DNA of 64,000 nt from the NCBI GenBank assembly GCA_041395505.1, contig JAWLAG010000001.1:124001-188000 (forward strand), given 5' to 3'. Shown piece after piece: positions 18,057 through 27,380 of this stretch. The DNA is from Steroidobacteraceae bacterium. GTDB taxonomy: Bacteria; Pseudomonadota; Gammaproteobacteria; Steroidobacterales; Steroidobacteraceae. Below the pieces are notes generated by a model. It was not told the DNA's origin, did no database searches, and was given only the letters and a program-made list of their open reading frames with translations. The position numbers were made by a program, and so were the translations under genes. The first letter of the stretch is position 1. The number at the start of each line of letters is the position of its first letter.

Positions 18057-18806
18057 CTATTCGCTCCTAGCTGTCTGTTCGATGACTGTCTCCGCCGACA
18101 CATACAAGCCATCCGGACGAATACGCAACTCGCCGCCACGCAGTTTCGTGTTCGAACCGATGTCCACGCCGTCCGCCCCCAACTCGATGTTGGCGTGCAG
18201 ACAGGCGGGGTGCCAGTTGATGATGGCTCCCCTGGAACTCAAACGATTGCCCGTGAGCACACTGGCATTCGATTCGAGCTGCAGCCATAGTGGTTGGTCA
18301 GATGCGGTGAGTCCGATCACCGGTTTGACCGTGATGGCCACGAAATGAATCCCGGCCTTGCCGGCATCGAGTAGATAGGCGCCCTCGCTCTGCAGTCCCG
18401 GCGCTGGGCCGGCCGCGAGATAGCGTTCCGCATCGAGGGACTCCAGCACGTCCGTTCCCACCGAGAAGCCTTTCAAGACCTCGCGAACGAGCGCGACCGG
18501 CATATCGATTACCGCGGACTGCTCTGCGCTCACTTCCACAGCCGCTGCAGCGGGCAAAGGACTGCGCCGCTCACGCCGCATTGTCTCCATGATGATTTTG
18601 GCGAATTCAAACTGGTTCTCCTTGACCAGGCCCTTGCCGCCCGGCACAACGCCGGCCGCACCCGACAGGCGTACCAGATCGCAACTTTCCGCTTGCGCGA
18701 TTGGGCGGAGTTTGCGGAAGCCTTCGCCGACTTCATCGCCGGCAGTCATCGCATCGCCACCAACGAGGATCGCCATCAGGAAAAAGGCAAGCTGCTTCGT
18801 GCGCAT
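18057..18806 (-). CDS. Secreted protein of unknown function
   Basis: A 249-residue exported protein. ATG 18806 is preferred over an earlier GTG because GAGG precedes it and the signal peptide (MRTKQLAFFLMAILVGGDAM) starts there. The mature part contains MPVALVREVLKGFSVGTDVL, a beta-rich end (LRGGELRIRPDGLYV) and no recognised domain. A single cysteine-containing start (AESCDLVRLSG) occurs near residue 42. It lies 58 bases upstream of fadH on the same strand. Confidence 0.65.
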   Translation of the reverse strand: MRTKQLAFFLMAILVGGDAMTAGDEVGEGFRKLRPIAQAESCDLVRLSGAAGVVPGGKGLVKENQFEFAKIIMETMRRERRSPLPAAAAVEVSAEQSAVIDMPVALVREVLKGFSVGTDVLESLDAERYLAAGPAPGLQSEGAYLLDAGKAGIHFVAITVKPVIGLTASDQPLWLQLESNASVLTGNRLSSRGAIINWHPACLHANIELGADGVDIGSNTKLRGGELRIRPDGLYVSAETVIEQTARSE

Positions 18807-18959
18807 GATCGCAACCTCGGCGCGTGTCACCGGTACGAGCCTGCGCGCTTTTGCACGGCGAAAAAACCCCGAATCACCCGCCTGGCCGCGATACGGTCAC
18901 CGCGGCGCGGCGCAACGGCGAGGCGACGACTTGCCAAAAACTTGCGACAATGACGCTAC

Positions 18960-19721
18960 ATGGCCGTCGACAATGCATACGGGACGCTGATCGTCACGAT
19001 CGAGGATCAGGTCGCGACATTGCTGCTCAACCGGCCGCGGGCGCGTAACGCAATCTCGGGCGCCATGCGCGGGGAACTTCGCGACGCGCTCGGGCAACTC
19101 ATCCGTAACGACGCAGTGCGTGCCATCGTGCTGGGTGGCGCGGGTGGTGCATTCTGTGCGGGCGCCGACCTGGCTGAGGATGCGCCCCCGCCACCCGAGC
19201 AGATGCTCATGGAGCACTATCTGCCCATCGTCGAACATATCAGCACCACGGACAAGCCTGTCATCGCTGCCGTCCAGGGCGCTGCAGCGGGCGTCGGCAT
19301 GTCACTCGCGCTCGCCTGCGATCTGATCGTCATGGGGGAGTCGGCCTTCTTCCTCGCACCCTTTACGCGCATCGGACTCGTGCCCGATGGCGGCCTGTGC
19401 TGGCTGCTCGTCCATCAGCTCGGGTATCGCCGCGCCTATGAGGTCGCGGTCAATGCCGAGCGCATCGCGGCCGCGCAGGCACTCGAATGGGGGCTCGCGA
19501 ACACGGTTGTCGCAGACAAGGAGGTCGTGCCGTCCGCTATCGACTGGGCAAGGCGCCTCGCCACGGGTGCACAACCGAGCCTTGGTCTTGTAAAGCGATT
19601 GTTGCGGCTGGCCGTCAGCAGCGATTACGGGACGGTGTACGCAGCGGAAGCGAAAGCACAGGAAATTTGCGGTGCAAGCGAATTTTTTGCCGAGGCTCGA
19701 AGCAAGTTCGCGAAGAAATGA
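18960..19721 (+). CDS. Enoyl-CoA hydratase/isomerase family protein
   Basis: A 253-residue crotonase-fold protein. Visible features are LLLNRPRARNAISGAMRGEL near the start, the oxyanion-hole segment GGAGGAFCAGADL at about residue 58-70, and AAVQGAAAGVGMSLALACD at about residue 102. The first catalytic glutamate of classical hydratases (GGGxELA) is replaced here by GVGMSLALACD, and the second position is in GLVPDGGL, where aspartate replaces glutamate. It may therefore be an isomerase, a dehydrogenase-linked or a non-classical hydratase. Convergent with fadJ, with only 4 bases between stops. Confidence 0.85.
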   Translation: MAVDNAYGTLIVTIEDQVATLLLNRPRARNAISGAMRGELRDALGQLIRNDAVRAIVLGGAGGAFCAGADLAEDAPPPPEQMLMEHYLPIVEHISTTDKPVIAAVQGAAAGVGMSLALACDLIVMGESAFFLAPFTRIGLVPDGGLCWLLVHQLGYRRAYEVAVNAERIAAAQALEWGLANTVVADKEVVPSAIDWARRLATGAQPSLGLVKRLLRLAVSSDYGTVYAAEAKAQEICGASEFFAEARSKFAKK

Positions 19722-19725
19722 ATCG

Positions 19726-21894
19726 CTACTCGAACCTGGCGCCCGTTTTTGCCATCTCGAGCAGCAGTCCTGGCGGCGCAAATCTTGCGCCGAATCGCTT
19801 TGCGAGTTCCTCTGCACGCGTGGCGAAGTCCGCCAGCCCGCAAGCGTTGATGTATTGCAGCTGGCCACCGGTGTAGGGCGGGAAGCCAATCCCGAGGATG
19901 GAGCCGATGTTGCCATCGGCGACACTGCGCAATACGCCCTCCTCGAGACAGCGCACGGCTTCAATGCACTGGCGATAGAGCACGCGATCCTTGACATCCT
20001 GATCGCCGATTGCCTGTGTCGGTTTCGGCTGGACTTCCCGCAGACGCGGCCAGATTTTCTTTTGGCGGCGGCCGTTCGCATCCAGGCCGTACTCATAATA
20101 GCCTGCACCGTAGGCTTTGCCCTTGCGATCAAACTCTTCGACCATGCGTTTGATCCAGAGAAATGGAGGCTCGGTGGCAGCCGGATATCCAAGCCCTTGC
20201 GCGGCAAAATCCTTTTGCGCCTGGTGTTTGACAAGATAGACGAGCTGCTGCGAGACCGCGTCTATCGATTCCAGCGGCCCTACCGGCATGCCGGCCTGCT
20301 GGGCCAGATTCTCGATGCGCGCCGGATCGACGCCGTCTGACAGAAGCCAGGCACCTTCATCGCAACCGCTTGCAAAAACGCGCGACGTAAAGAAATCGCG
20401 GCTATCGTTCACCACTATGGGGACTTTCCGCAGCTGTTGAACGAAGTCATATCCGCGTGCCAGCGTCTCGTCGCTGGTCTTCTTGCCACAGATGATTTCA
20501 ACGAGCTGCATCTTGTCCACCGGCGAGAAGAAATGCAGCCCCAGGAAGTTCTCAGGCCGCCGCGAAGCCTCGGCAAGTCCTGTGATTGGTAACGTTGAGG
20601 TGTTGCTCGCAAAGATCGCGTCCGCGCTGAGGACCGCCTCGGTTTCCTTCGTGACGGACGCCTTCAATTCGCGGTTCTCGAACACTGCCTCGACGACGAG
20701 GTCGCAGCCAGCAAGAGCCTTCACGTCGGTCGCGGTGACTATGCGGCCGAGGAGTTGCGCCTTGTCCTCCTCGCTCATTTCGCCTTTTTGGATCAGCTTC
20801 GTTGCGACAGCGTCCGAATAGGCCTTGCCCTTCTCCGCAGCCTCCTTCGTGACGTCTTTCAAAATCACATCCATGCCGACCCGTGCTGCCGCGAACGCGA
20901 TGCCGGAGCCCATCATGCCGGCACCGAGGATGCCGAGTCGCGCGACACGCGATTTCTCGACCGTCTTCGGGCGACTCGCTCCACCTTTGAGCTGGTTCAT
21001 CTGAAAGAAGGTCGTGATCATGTTCTTTGCGACGGACGTCGTCGCAAGATGTGCGAGATAGCGCGCTTCGATGCGATCCGCCGAGTCGAGATCAACCTGC
21101 ATGCTCTCCACGGCCGCGCTCAAAATGGCTCGCGGCGCCGGATACAAACCCCGATAGCGCGCCTGCATTGCTGCGCAGGACAATGCGACGAAATTCTTGA
21201 TCTCGCGAGAGTCCATCCCACCGCCCGGAAAGCGGAATGATTTCTCATCCCAGGGCTGGACGGAATTCGGATTGTCACGAATCCATGCTTTCGCCCTGGC
21301 CATCAAGTCCTCGCTATTGGCCGCGAGCTCGTGCACCAGACCCATCTGCAGGGCCTTGCGCGCACCGACCTTCTTGCCCTCGAGCAGAAGCGGCAGCGCT
21401 TCCTTCAAACCGAGCAATCGCACGAGCCGCACGATGCCGCCACCGCCGGGCAGTAGACCGAGGGTCACCTCCGGCAGACCTACGGCTACCTTTGCATCGT
21501 CGATAGCAACACGGTGGTGACACGCGAGACATAGCTCGTAACCGCCACCGAGCGCGGCGCCATTGATCGCGGCCACGGCTGGTCGCCCGAGCTTTTCGAT
21601 CTTGCGCATCATCGCCTTGGCGCGGCGCACCTCGCTGTAATAGTGATCCACATTCGCCGTCGTCACCGCGACGATCTCATCGAGATCGCCACCGGCAAAA
21701 AAAGTATCCTTGCCCGAGGCAAGGACGAGTCCGCGCACGTTGTCGATATCAGCGATGATTTTATCGAGTGCATCACCGAGCACGTCGATGAACTTCGAGT
21801 TCATGACATTGACCTTGGATCCCGGCGTGTCGAAAGTCAGTGTTACGATTCCGTCAGCGTCTTTTTCGTACTTCGCATAGCTCATAAAATTCAT
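19726..21894 (-). CDS. fadJ: Fatty-acid oxidation multifunctional protein (enoyl-CoA hydratase / 3-hydroxyacyl-CoA dehydrogenase)
   Basis: A 722-residue FadB/FadJ-type protein. The N-terminal hydratase has both catalytic glutamates (GGGYELCLACHH and GLPEVTLGLLPGGGG). The dehydrogenase starts at LGILGAGMMGSGIAFAAARV near residue 325 with the NAD-binding GxGxxG and continues to SSPVDKM-type and C-terminal GIGFPPYTGGQLQYI segments. It performs hydration and NAD-dependent oxidation in beta-oxidation. Start candidates are ATG 21894 (GGAG 3 bases upstream) and ATG 21885 (GGAG 12 bases upstream); 21894 is used. It follows the thiolase gene by 16 bases, a typical fadI-fadJ-like pair. Confidence 0.93.
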   Translation of the reverse strand: MNFMSYAKYEKDADGIVTLTFDTPGSKVNVMNSKFIDVLGDALDKIIADIDNVRGLVLASGKDTFFAGGDLDEIVAVTTANVDHYYSEVRRAKAMMRKIEKLGRPAVAAINGAALGGGYELCLACHHRVAIDDAKVAVGLPEVTLGLLPGGGGIVRLVRLLGLKEALPLLLEGKKVGARKALQMGLVHELAANSEDLMARAKAWIRDNPNSVQPWDEKSFRFPGGGMDSREIKNFVALSCAAMQARYRGLYPAPRAILSAAVESMQVDLDSADRIEARYLAHLATTSVAKNMITTFFQMNQLKGGASRPKTVEKSRVARLGILGAGMMGSGIAFAAARVGMDVILKDVTKEAAEKGKAYSDAVATKLIQKGEMSEEDKAQLLGRIVTATDVKALAGCDLVVEAVFENRELKASVTKETEAVLSADAIFASNTSTLPITGLAEASRRPENFLGLHFFSPVDKMQLVEIICGKKTSDETLARGYDFVQQLRKVPIVVNDSRDFFTSRVFASGCDEGAWLLSDGVDPARIENLAQQAGMPVGPLESIDAVSQQLVYLVKHQAQKDFAAQGLGYPAATEPPFLWIKRMVEEFDRKGKAYGAGYYEYGLDANGRRQKKIWPRLREVQPKPTQAIGDQDVKDRVLYRQCIEAVRCLEEGVLRSVADGNIGSILGIGFPPYTGGQLQYINACGLADFATRAEELAKRFGARFAPPGLLLEMAKTGARFE

Positions 21895-21910
21895 CCACTC
21901 CGGTATCCGT

Positions 21911-23119
21911 TCACACGCGCTCGATAATGGTGGCAATACCCATGCCGCCACCGACGCATAACGTTACGAGCCCAAAACGCTTCTTGCGGCGCTCGAGTTC
22001 ATCGAGACAGGTGCCGAGGATCATGGCGCCCGTCGCGCCGAGCGGATGCCCCATGGCAATGGCGCCGCCGTTCACATTCATCTTCTCGTCCGTCACGCCG
22101 AGATGTTTCTGGAATCGCATCACCACGGATGCAAACGCCTCATTGAGTTCGAACAAGTCGATGTCATCGATCTTGAGGCCGGCCTTGGCGAGCACCTTTT
22201 CTGTCGCCGGCACCGGGCCGGTCAGCATGATGGTCGGCTCGCTCCCCACGACTGCAGTAGCGACGATGCGCGCGCGCGGCTTGAGGCCAAGCTCCTTGCC
22301 GACTTGGGAGTTGCCGATCAGCACCAGGGCGGCACCGTCGACGATTCCGGAGGAGTTGCCGGCCGTGTGCACGTAGTTGATCGATTCGACCATGGGGTAG
22401 CGCATTTTCACCACGGCTTCGAGTCCAGCATCTCCGAGTGATTTGAAGGCGGGCTTCAGGGTCGCCAAACCAGCCAGGGTCGTGTCGGCGCGGATGTATT
22501 CGTCCTGATCGAGTACGGCGAGGCCGTTGATGTCCCTGACGGGCACCAGCGAACGGGAGAAATAGCCGCTTGCCGCCGCGTGTGCGGCCTTCTGTTGCGA
22601 GCGCAGCGCGAAGCCGTCGACGTCGTCGCGGCTGAACCCTTCGAGTGTTGCAATGAGATCGGCGCCAACACCCTGCGGAACGAATCCGGTCTTGAAATTG
22701 GTCTCGGGATCATCCGACCAGGCGCCGCCATCCGATCCCATCGGCACGCGCGACATGGATTCGACACCGCCGGCGACGACCAGGTCCTCCCAGCCGGAGG
22801 CGACTTTCATTGCCGCCATGTTGACCGCTTCGAGTCCAGAGGCGCAGAAGCGATTCAACTGCACGCCTGCCACCGACTGGGACCAATCCGCAGCAAGCAC
22901 CGCGAAACGGGGCAGCACGGAACCTTGATCGTTGAGTGGACTGACGCAGCCCATCACCACATCATCTACCCTGGACGTATCGAGCGCATTGCGCTCCTTG
23001 AGTGCGTTGAGCAGACCCACGACCAGGCTAATGGGTTTGACCTCGTGCAATGCTCCGCTCGCCTTGCCTTTGCCGCGTGGCGTGCGGATCGCGTCGTAAA
23101 TGAATGCGTCTACGGGCAT
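21911..23119 (-). CDS. Acetyl-CoA C-acyltransferase (thiolase)
   Basis: A 402-residue thiolase. The nucleophilic cysteine is in LNRFCASGLEAVN near residue 90, the catalytic histidine is in GGAIAMGHPLGATGA, and the second cysteine is in VTLCVGGGMGIA near the end. It catalyses thiolytic chain shortening (or the reverse condensation) in beta-oxidation. ATG 23119 is supported by AAGGAG about 9 bases upstream; longer upstream reading frames are not thiolase-like. It is the first gene of the thiolase-fadJ operon and diverges from an SDR gene at 23227. Confidence 0.93.
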   Translation of the reverse strand: MPVDAFIYDAIRTPRGKGKASGALHEVKPISLVVGLLNALKERNALDTSRVDDVVMGCVSPLNDQGSVLPRFAVLAADWSQSVAGVQLNRFCASGLEAVNMAAMKVASGWEDLVVAGGVESMSRVPMGSDGGAWSDDPETNFKTGFVPQGVGADLIATLEGFSRDDVDGFALRSQQKAAHAAASGYFSRSLVPVRDINGLAVLDQDEYIRADTTLAGLATLKPAFKSLGDAGLEAVVKMRYPMVESINYVHTAGNSSGIVDGAALVLIGNSQVGKELGLKPRARIVATAVVGSEPTIMLTGPVPATEKVLAKAGLKIDDIDLFELNEAFASVVMRFQKHLGVTDEKMNVNGGAIAMGHPLGATGAMILGTCLDELERRKKRFGLVTLCVGGGMGIATIIERV

Positions 23120-23226
23120 GGCGGCTCTATCTCCTTGTCGAGCGGTGACCCACACCAGGAACAACGGCCCGTGGCAGGTGCAACAATCGCCATCATACCG
23201 GCGTAGAATGCCGCTTTCGCGACTCC

Positions 23227-24036
23227 GTGAACCGTTCCTCGGGCGCGGAGCGTAAATGTAGCGATGACATATTGAACGATCCTTTCGATCTATCCGGCCG
23301 GGTCGCACTGATTACCGGCGGCGGCACGGGCCTCGGGCGCCACGCCGCGCAAGTGCTGGCGAACGCGGGCGCCGCTGTCGTTCTATGCGCGCGGCGGACC
23401 GACAAGCTGGAAGCGACTGCCGCAGAAATCCGCGACAGCGGGGCCAGGGCGACCTGCGCAGCGATGGATGTGACCGACGCCGCGCAGATTGCAGCCGCGT
23501 TCAACGCAGCGGAGGCTCTTGGAACCGCCTCGATCATCGTCAACAACGCTGGCGCAGTTGCCGATCGGCAGTTGCTCGACGTCGATGAATCGGACTGGGA
23601 CCGCGTGCTGTCCACCAACCTGAAAGGTCCTTGGTTGGTAGCCCGCGAAGGCGCGCGACGACTGGTGGCCGCAAATCAGCCCGGTACGATCATCAATATC
23701 GCTTCCGCTCTTGCATGGGCCGTACAGAAAGGGACCGGTCCCTATTCGGCGTCGAAGGCGGCACTGGTTCATCTGACACGCGTGATGGCCATCGAATGGG
23801 CGCGCTACCAGATACGGGTGAACGCCATCGCTCCGGGCTATTTCGCGTCTGATCTCGCGGCGGACTTTCTGGCGACGGAACAGGCGCATGCCATGATCAA
23901 GCGCATACCGCAACGGCGTATCGGTGAACTCACGGATCTTACCGGTGCAATTCTGCTGCTGGCATCGAATGCGTCGAATTACATGACGGGCTCGACGATC
24001 ACAGTCGACGGCGGGCATTCCGTGCCAACGTTTTAA
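23227..24036 (+). CDS. SDR-family oxidoreductase
   Basis: A 269-residue short-chain dehydrogenase. The Rossmann motif LITGGGTGLGRH (TGxxxGxG), the NNAG motif, the catalytic S/YxxxK (IASALAWAVQK, GPYSASKAAL) and C-terminal GSTITVDGGHSV are present. GTG 23227 is the first available start; TTG 23272 would give a more usual short N-terminus, so the start is uncertain. A TAGAAT (-10 like) is at 23205-23210. It probably acts on an acyl-CoA or alcohol intermediate next to the beta-oxidation genes, but the substrate is unknown. It ends 41 bases before a convergent BNR gene. Confidence 0.88.
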   Translation: MNRSSGAERKCSDDILNDPFDLSGRVALITGGGTGLGRHAAQVLANAGAAVVLCARRTDKLEATAAEIRDSGARATCAAMDVTDAAQIAAAFNAAEALGTASIIVNNAGAVADRQLLDVDESDWDRVLSTNLKGPWLVAREGARRLVAANQPGTIINIASALAWAVQKGTGPYSASKAALVHLTRVMAIEWARYQIRVNAIAPGYFASDLAADFLATEQAHAMIKRIPQRRIGELTDLTGAILLLASNASNYMTGSTITVDGGHSVPTF

Positions 24037-24077
24037 CGCCATACCGCTGGTGCATCGGTGGCACCGCCCGCGTCGTC

Positions 24078-27000
24078 CTACGGCATCTCCTCCCCACCTT
24101 CGGCGTCATGCACAGGCACCTGCTCGGCAGGCAGAATCGTGATCGCCTTGAGACGCGCGCGCCGCAATTGACGATTGAGCTCGGGCAATTCCTTCGCTTT
24201 TAGGGACTGCCAGGCGGCGACGATGTCCCGCACGCGTGCCGCGCGATCAGCCACCACGGCGCGTTGCGCCGCCGTTGGCGCCCGGTCCGTGCCGCCGACA
24301 TCCGTGAGAATGCCACCGACCAGCTCGCCGATATCGTTGAGATTGGTCGTTGCTTCGCCATCGCCCTCGACCCAGGCTTCGGTGCGCTCGGTGAGCTCAT
24401 CGATCATGGCATGCAGCGACTCATTTGCGTTCTGCTGTCCGCGCAGCGAGGCGAGCGATTCGCGGAAAGATTCGATTTCGCGCACCGCGCGCCACGCCTG
24501 CTCGAGCACATCGCCTGTCTCCAGCGAGAACTGCAGCGCCGCCTGCAGGTCCTCAGCCACGATGGGCACGCGGGGGTCGGCGATGACCTCGAGCGGTGCC
24601 GTGTAGCGTTTGCCGCCGGCGAGCAAGGTGAGCTGGTAGCGGCCCGGTGGGATGAGGGGTCCGCGTGGTTCGATCGGTGTGCCGTGGCTGAGCGAGGTCG
24701 AGATGCTGTAGGCATAGACCGGCGCCCGCGGCCGCGGCAGGCGCAGGTCCCAGACAAAGCGATGCGCGCCCGGCTGCGCCGAGAGCTGCGCAGCCGGGCG
24801 GATCCACTGCTCCGGGAAATAGCGGGTTTCGGTGACCGGCGCTTCGGGTGGGTCATCGCTCGAGAATCGGCGCAGCAGCCTGCCCGCGCTGTCGTGGATT
24901 TCGAGCGCGACGGCTTTCTTCACGCCCGGTCCGATGACGTAATCGATGATCGCGCCATCCGGCGGATTGACGCCGAGCGGTGTCTCGGCCGGTAACGGCG
25001 TGTCCTTGTTCTGGTTGCTGCGCACACGCACCGTCCTGCTCGGCGCAAACAGCCGCGTCGAGTCCAGCGCGCCGGGCTCCAACTGCCGAAGCCGCGCAAT
25101 GTCATCTAGGATCCAGAGCGCGCGCCCTTCGGTTGCTACGACAACATCGTTCTCGTGCACGAGAAGATCGGTGACCCAGGCGGGCGGCAGATTGAGCTGC
25201 AAGGCCTGCCAATGGGTGCCATCGTCGAAGGAGACCTGCACACCGATATCGGTACCCGCATACAGCAAGCCCGGCCGCACCGGGTCGGCGCGCACGACAC
25301 CCACGAACCGACCCGCTGGCAGGCCGGCGGAAATATCCATCCAGGTCTTGCCATAGTCCCGTGTGCGATAGACATGTGGTTCGTAGTCGTTGATACGATG
25401 ATTATCGACCGCCACATAGGCGACTCCGGCTTCGTGGCGTGACGGCTCGACACGACTGATTTTCGACCACAACGCGAGGCCCGGCGGCGAAATGTCGCTC
25501 CAGTGCTTGCCGCCGTCACGGGTCAATTGCACACGACCGTCGTCGGTGCCTATCCAGATTTCGTCATTGCCAAGTGGTGATGGCGCGATGCTGAAAATCA
25601 CGCCGTAGCCGCAGGCCTTGGCAGCCTCGAGCCCGAGATCACCGTCGCAGTCCGCCATGGAAGGGTCATGGTGCGACAGTTGCGGGCTGATCTGCTCCCA
25701 GGTCCTGCCGCGATCGAGCGAGCGAAACAGTACCTGGGTTGCGAAATAGAACGGGTGCGGGGCGAGCTCACCAAAGGCAATGGGCGTGAACCAGGTGTAG
25801 TGGTGCTTGAAATCGGTCGGACGGCGGCCATAGCTGCCGACCGGCCAGGGTGTGATGTTCTGTACTTCGCCGGTGCGGCGATCCCATCGCGACAGCCGGC
25901 CGCCGAGCCCGGAACCGTAAACGATGTTTGGATCCTCGGGATCGGGGATGTCGTAATCACGCTCGTCGGCGCCAACCGGCCACCAGTCGCGAAAGCTGAT
26001 GGCGCCGTAGTCGCTGCGACTTGGCACAGAGGCCGTGCCGTTGTCCTGCTGGCCGGAGTAGACGCGGTAGGGGAATGCATTGTCGGTCGCGAGATAATAG
26101 AACTGGCCGGTCGGCGAGTTGTACCAGCTGCTCCAGGTTTCACCACCATTCACGGAAATGATCGTGCCCTGGTCGGAGGCGGCGATCATGCGCTCGGGGT
26201 GCTTCGGGTTGATCCACAGGTGGTGATAGTCATCGCCCCCGGGCGAGCCGCGGATAATCGTGAAATTGTGGCCGCCGTCGACCGACTTGTGGATCGACTG
26301 GCCGGTCAGATAGACGATGTCCGGATCGCGCGGATCGAGCGTTAGTCGGCTGAAGTACGGATTCGCGACCGCCCGCGCCTCGTTCACCTTCGAGAAGTGC
26401 GCGCCGGCGTCGTCCGAACGATAAAGTCCGCTGCCACCCTTGGCGATGACACTGGCATAGACGCGGGTGCCTTCGGCAGTGTGGCCAATCGCAAGACCGA
26501 TGCGGCCCATATCAACCTTCGGCAAACCCGCACCGGCGATTCGCGCCCAGTTGCGGCCGTTGTCCCGCGACTCATATATATAGCTGCCGGGCCCCACGAG
26601 CGGCGTGAAGTAGGACAGCCACGGCCAGTGCCGCGCGGTCCAGGTGCTCGCATAGAGATGGTCGGGATCGGCCGGATCGGCTGCAATGTCCACGGCACCG
26701 GTCCGGGTATCGACGAACAACGTGCGCGTCCAGGTCTTGCCGCCATCCTCGGACCGGAATACGCCGCGCTCCTCGTTCTCGCCGAACAGCTGGCCGAGTG
26801 CCGCAACCATCACAACGTCCGCATTGCGTGGATCGACATGCAGATCGCCGATGTATCGGGTGTCGGCGAGTCCGAGTGAAGTCCAGCTCGCGCCGCCGTC
26901 GCTCGAGCGGTAGACACCGTTGCCAGAGCCGATGTCGTAACGCTGCTCCGGCTGGCCGGTACCCACGTAGATGACTTGCGGATTCGATGGCGCGACCGCA

Positions 27001-27296
27001 ATGGCGCCGATCGCCGCCGCCGGCTGACCATCGAACACCGGCCGCCAGGTCCGACCGGAATCGGTGGTCTTCCATACACCGCCGCCGGCATAGCCGGAAT
27101 AGTAGGTATCGGGCTCGTCGGCGATACCGCCCGCCATGGTGCTCCAGCCCGAGCGGAACGGGCCAATGAGCCGCCACTGCATGCCGTCGAACGCCGTGGG
27201 CGCAATCGATTCGCCAGCGGACTGATCAGCCGCAGAAATACCGCCTGAAAGCGCCCCGCAGGCGCTGATGAGGATCGCTGCAATTCGCTTCTGCAT
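24078..27296 (-). CDS. Secreted BNR/WD40-like repeat protein (sialidase-like fold)
   Basis: A 1,072-residue exported protein (signal MQKRIAAILISACGALSGGISA) with a repeated Asp-box/BNR pattern: TTDSGRTW, SSDGGASW, SEDGGKTW, SRDNGRNW, SVDGGHNF, SVNGGETW, RTRDYGKTW. The N-terminal two thirds should fold as beta-propellers of the sortilin/VPS10/sialidase type. The C-terminal third is a separate domain with ARLRQLEPGALDSTRLFAPS, which also occurs in similar large proteins of Xanthomonadales and acidobacteria as I recall. Glycosidase activity is not shown by any visible catalytic residue. ATG 27296 follows GGGAAG by 6 bases. It is 84 bases downstream of the amine oxidase gene's end on the same strand. 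Confidence 0.82.
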   Translation of the reverse strand: MQKRIAAILISACGALSGGISAADQSAGESIAPTAFDGMQWRLIGPFRSGWSTMAGGIADEPDTYYSGYAGGGVWKTTDSGRTWRPVFDGQPAAAIGAIAVAPSNPQVIYVGTGQPEQRYDIGSGNGVYRSSDGGASWTSLGLADTRYIGDLHVDPRNADVVMVAALGQLFGENEERGVFRSEDGGKTWTRTLFVDTRTGAVDIAADPADPDHLYASTWTARHWPWLSYFTPLVGPGSYIYESRDNGRNWARIAGAGLPKVDMGRIGLAIGHTAEGTRVYASVIAKGGSGLYRSDDAGAHFSKVNEARAVANPYFSRLTLDPRDPDIVYLTGQSIHKSVDGGHNFTIIRGSPGGDDYHHLWINPKHPERMIAASDQGTIISVNGGETWSSWYNSPTGQFYYLATDNAFPYRVYSGQQDNGTASVPSRSDYGAISFRDWWPVGADERDYDIPDPEDPNIVYGSGLGGRLSRWDRRTGEVQNITPWPVGSYGRRPTDFKHHYTWFTPIAFGELAPHPFYFATQVLFRSLDRGRTWEQISPQLSHHDPSMADCDGDLGLEAAKACGYGVIFSIAPSPLGNDEIWIGTDDGRVQLTRDGGKHWSDISPPGLALWSKISRVEPSRHEAGVAYVAVDNHRINDYEPHVYRTRDYGKTWMDISAGLPAGRFVGVVRADPVRPGLLYAGTDIGVQVSFDDGTHWQALQLNLPPAWVTDLLVHENDVVVATEGRALWILDDIARLRQLEPGALDSTRLFAPSRTVRVRSNQNKDTPLPAETPLGVNPPDGAIIDYVIGPGVKKAVALEIHDSAGRLLRRFSSDDPPEAPVTETRYFPEQWIRPAAQLSAQPGAHRFVWDLRLPRPRAPVYAYSISTSLSHGTPIEPRGPLIPPGRYQLTLLAGGKRYTAPLEVIADPRVPIVAEDLQAALQFSLETGDVLEQAWRAVREIESFRESLASLRGQQNANESLHAMIDELTERTEAWVEGDGEATTNLNDIGELVGGILTDVGGTDRAPTAAQRAVVADRAARVRDIVAAWQSLKAKELPELNRQLRRARLKAITILPAEQVPVHDAEGGEEMP

Positions 27297-27380
27297 GGTC
27301 ACTTCCCGTGTAGCGTTGTGACAATCATAGCCGCGCGCTGCAATGCGCGGCGCGAAGTTTGGCAGGCCGGTCGGCCAGGC

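Noticed and set aside
18931..18951. TTGCCA and GACAAT as a promoter of the enoyl-CoA hydratase gene
   Set aside because: The spacer is only 9 bases, too short for sigma70.
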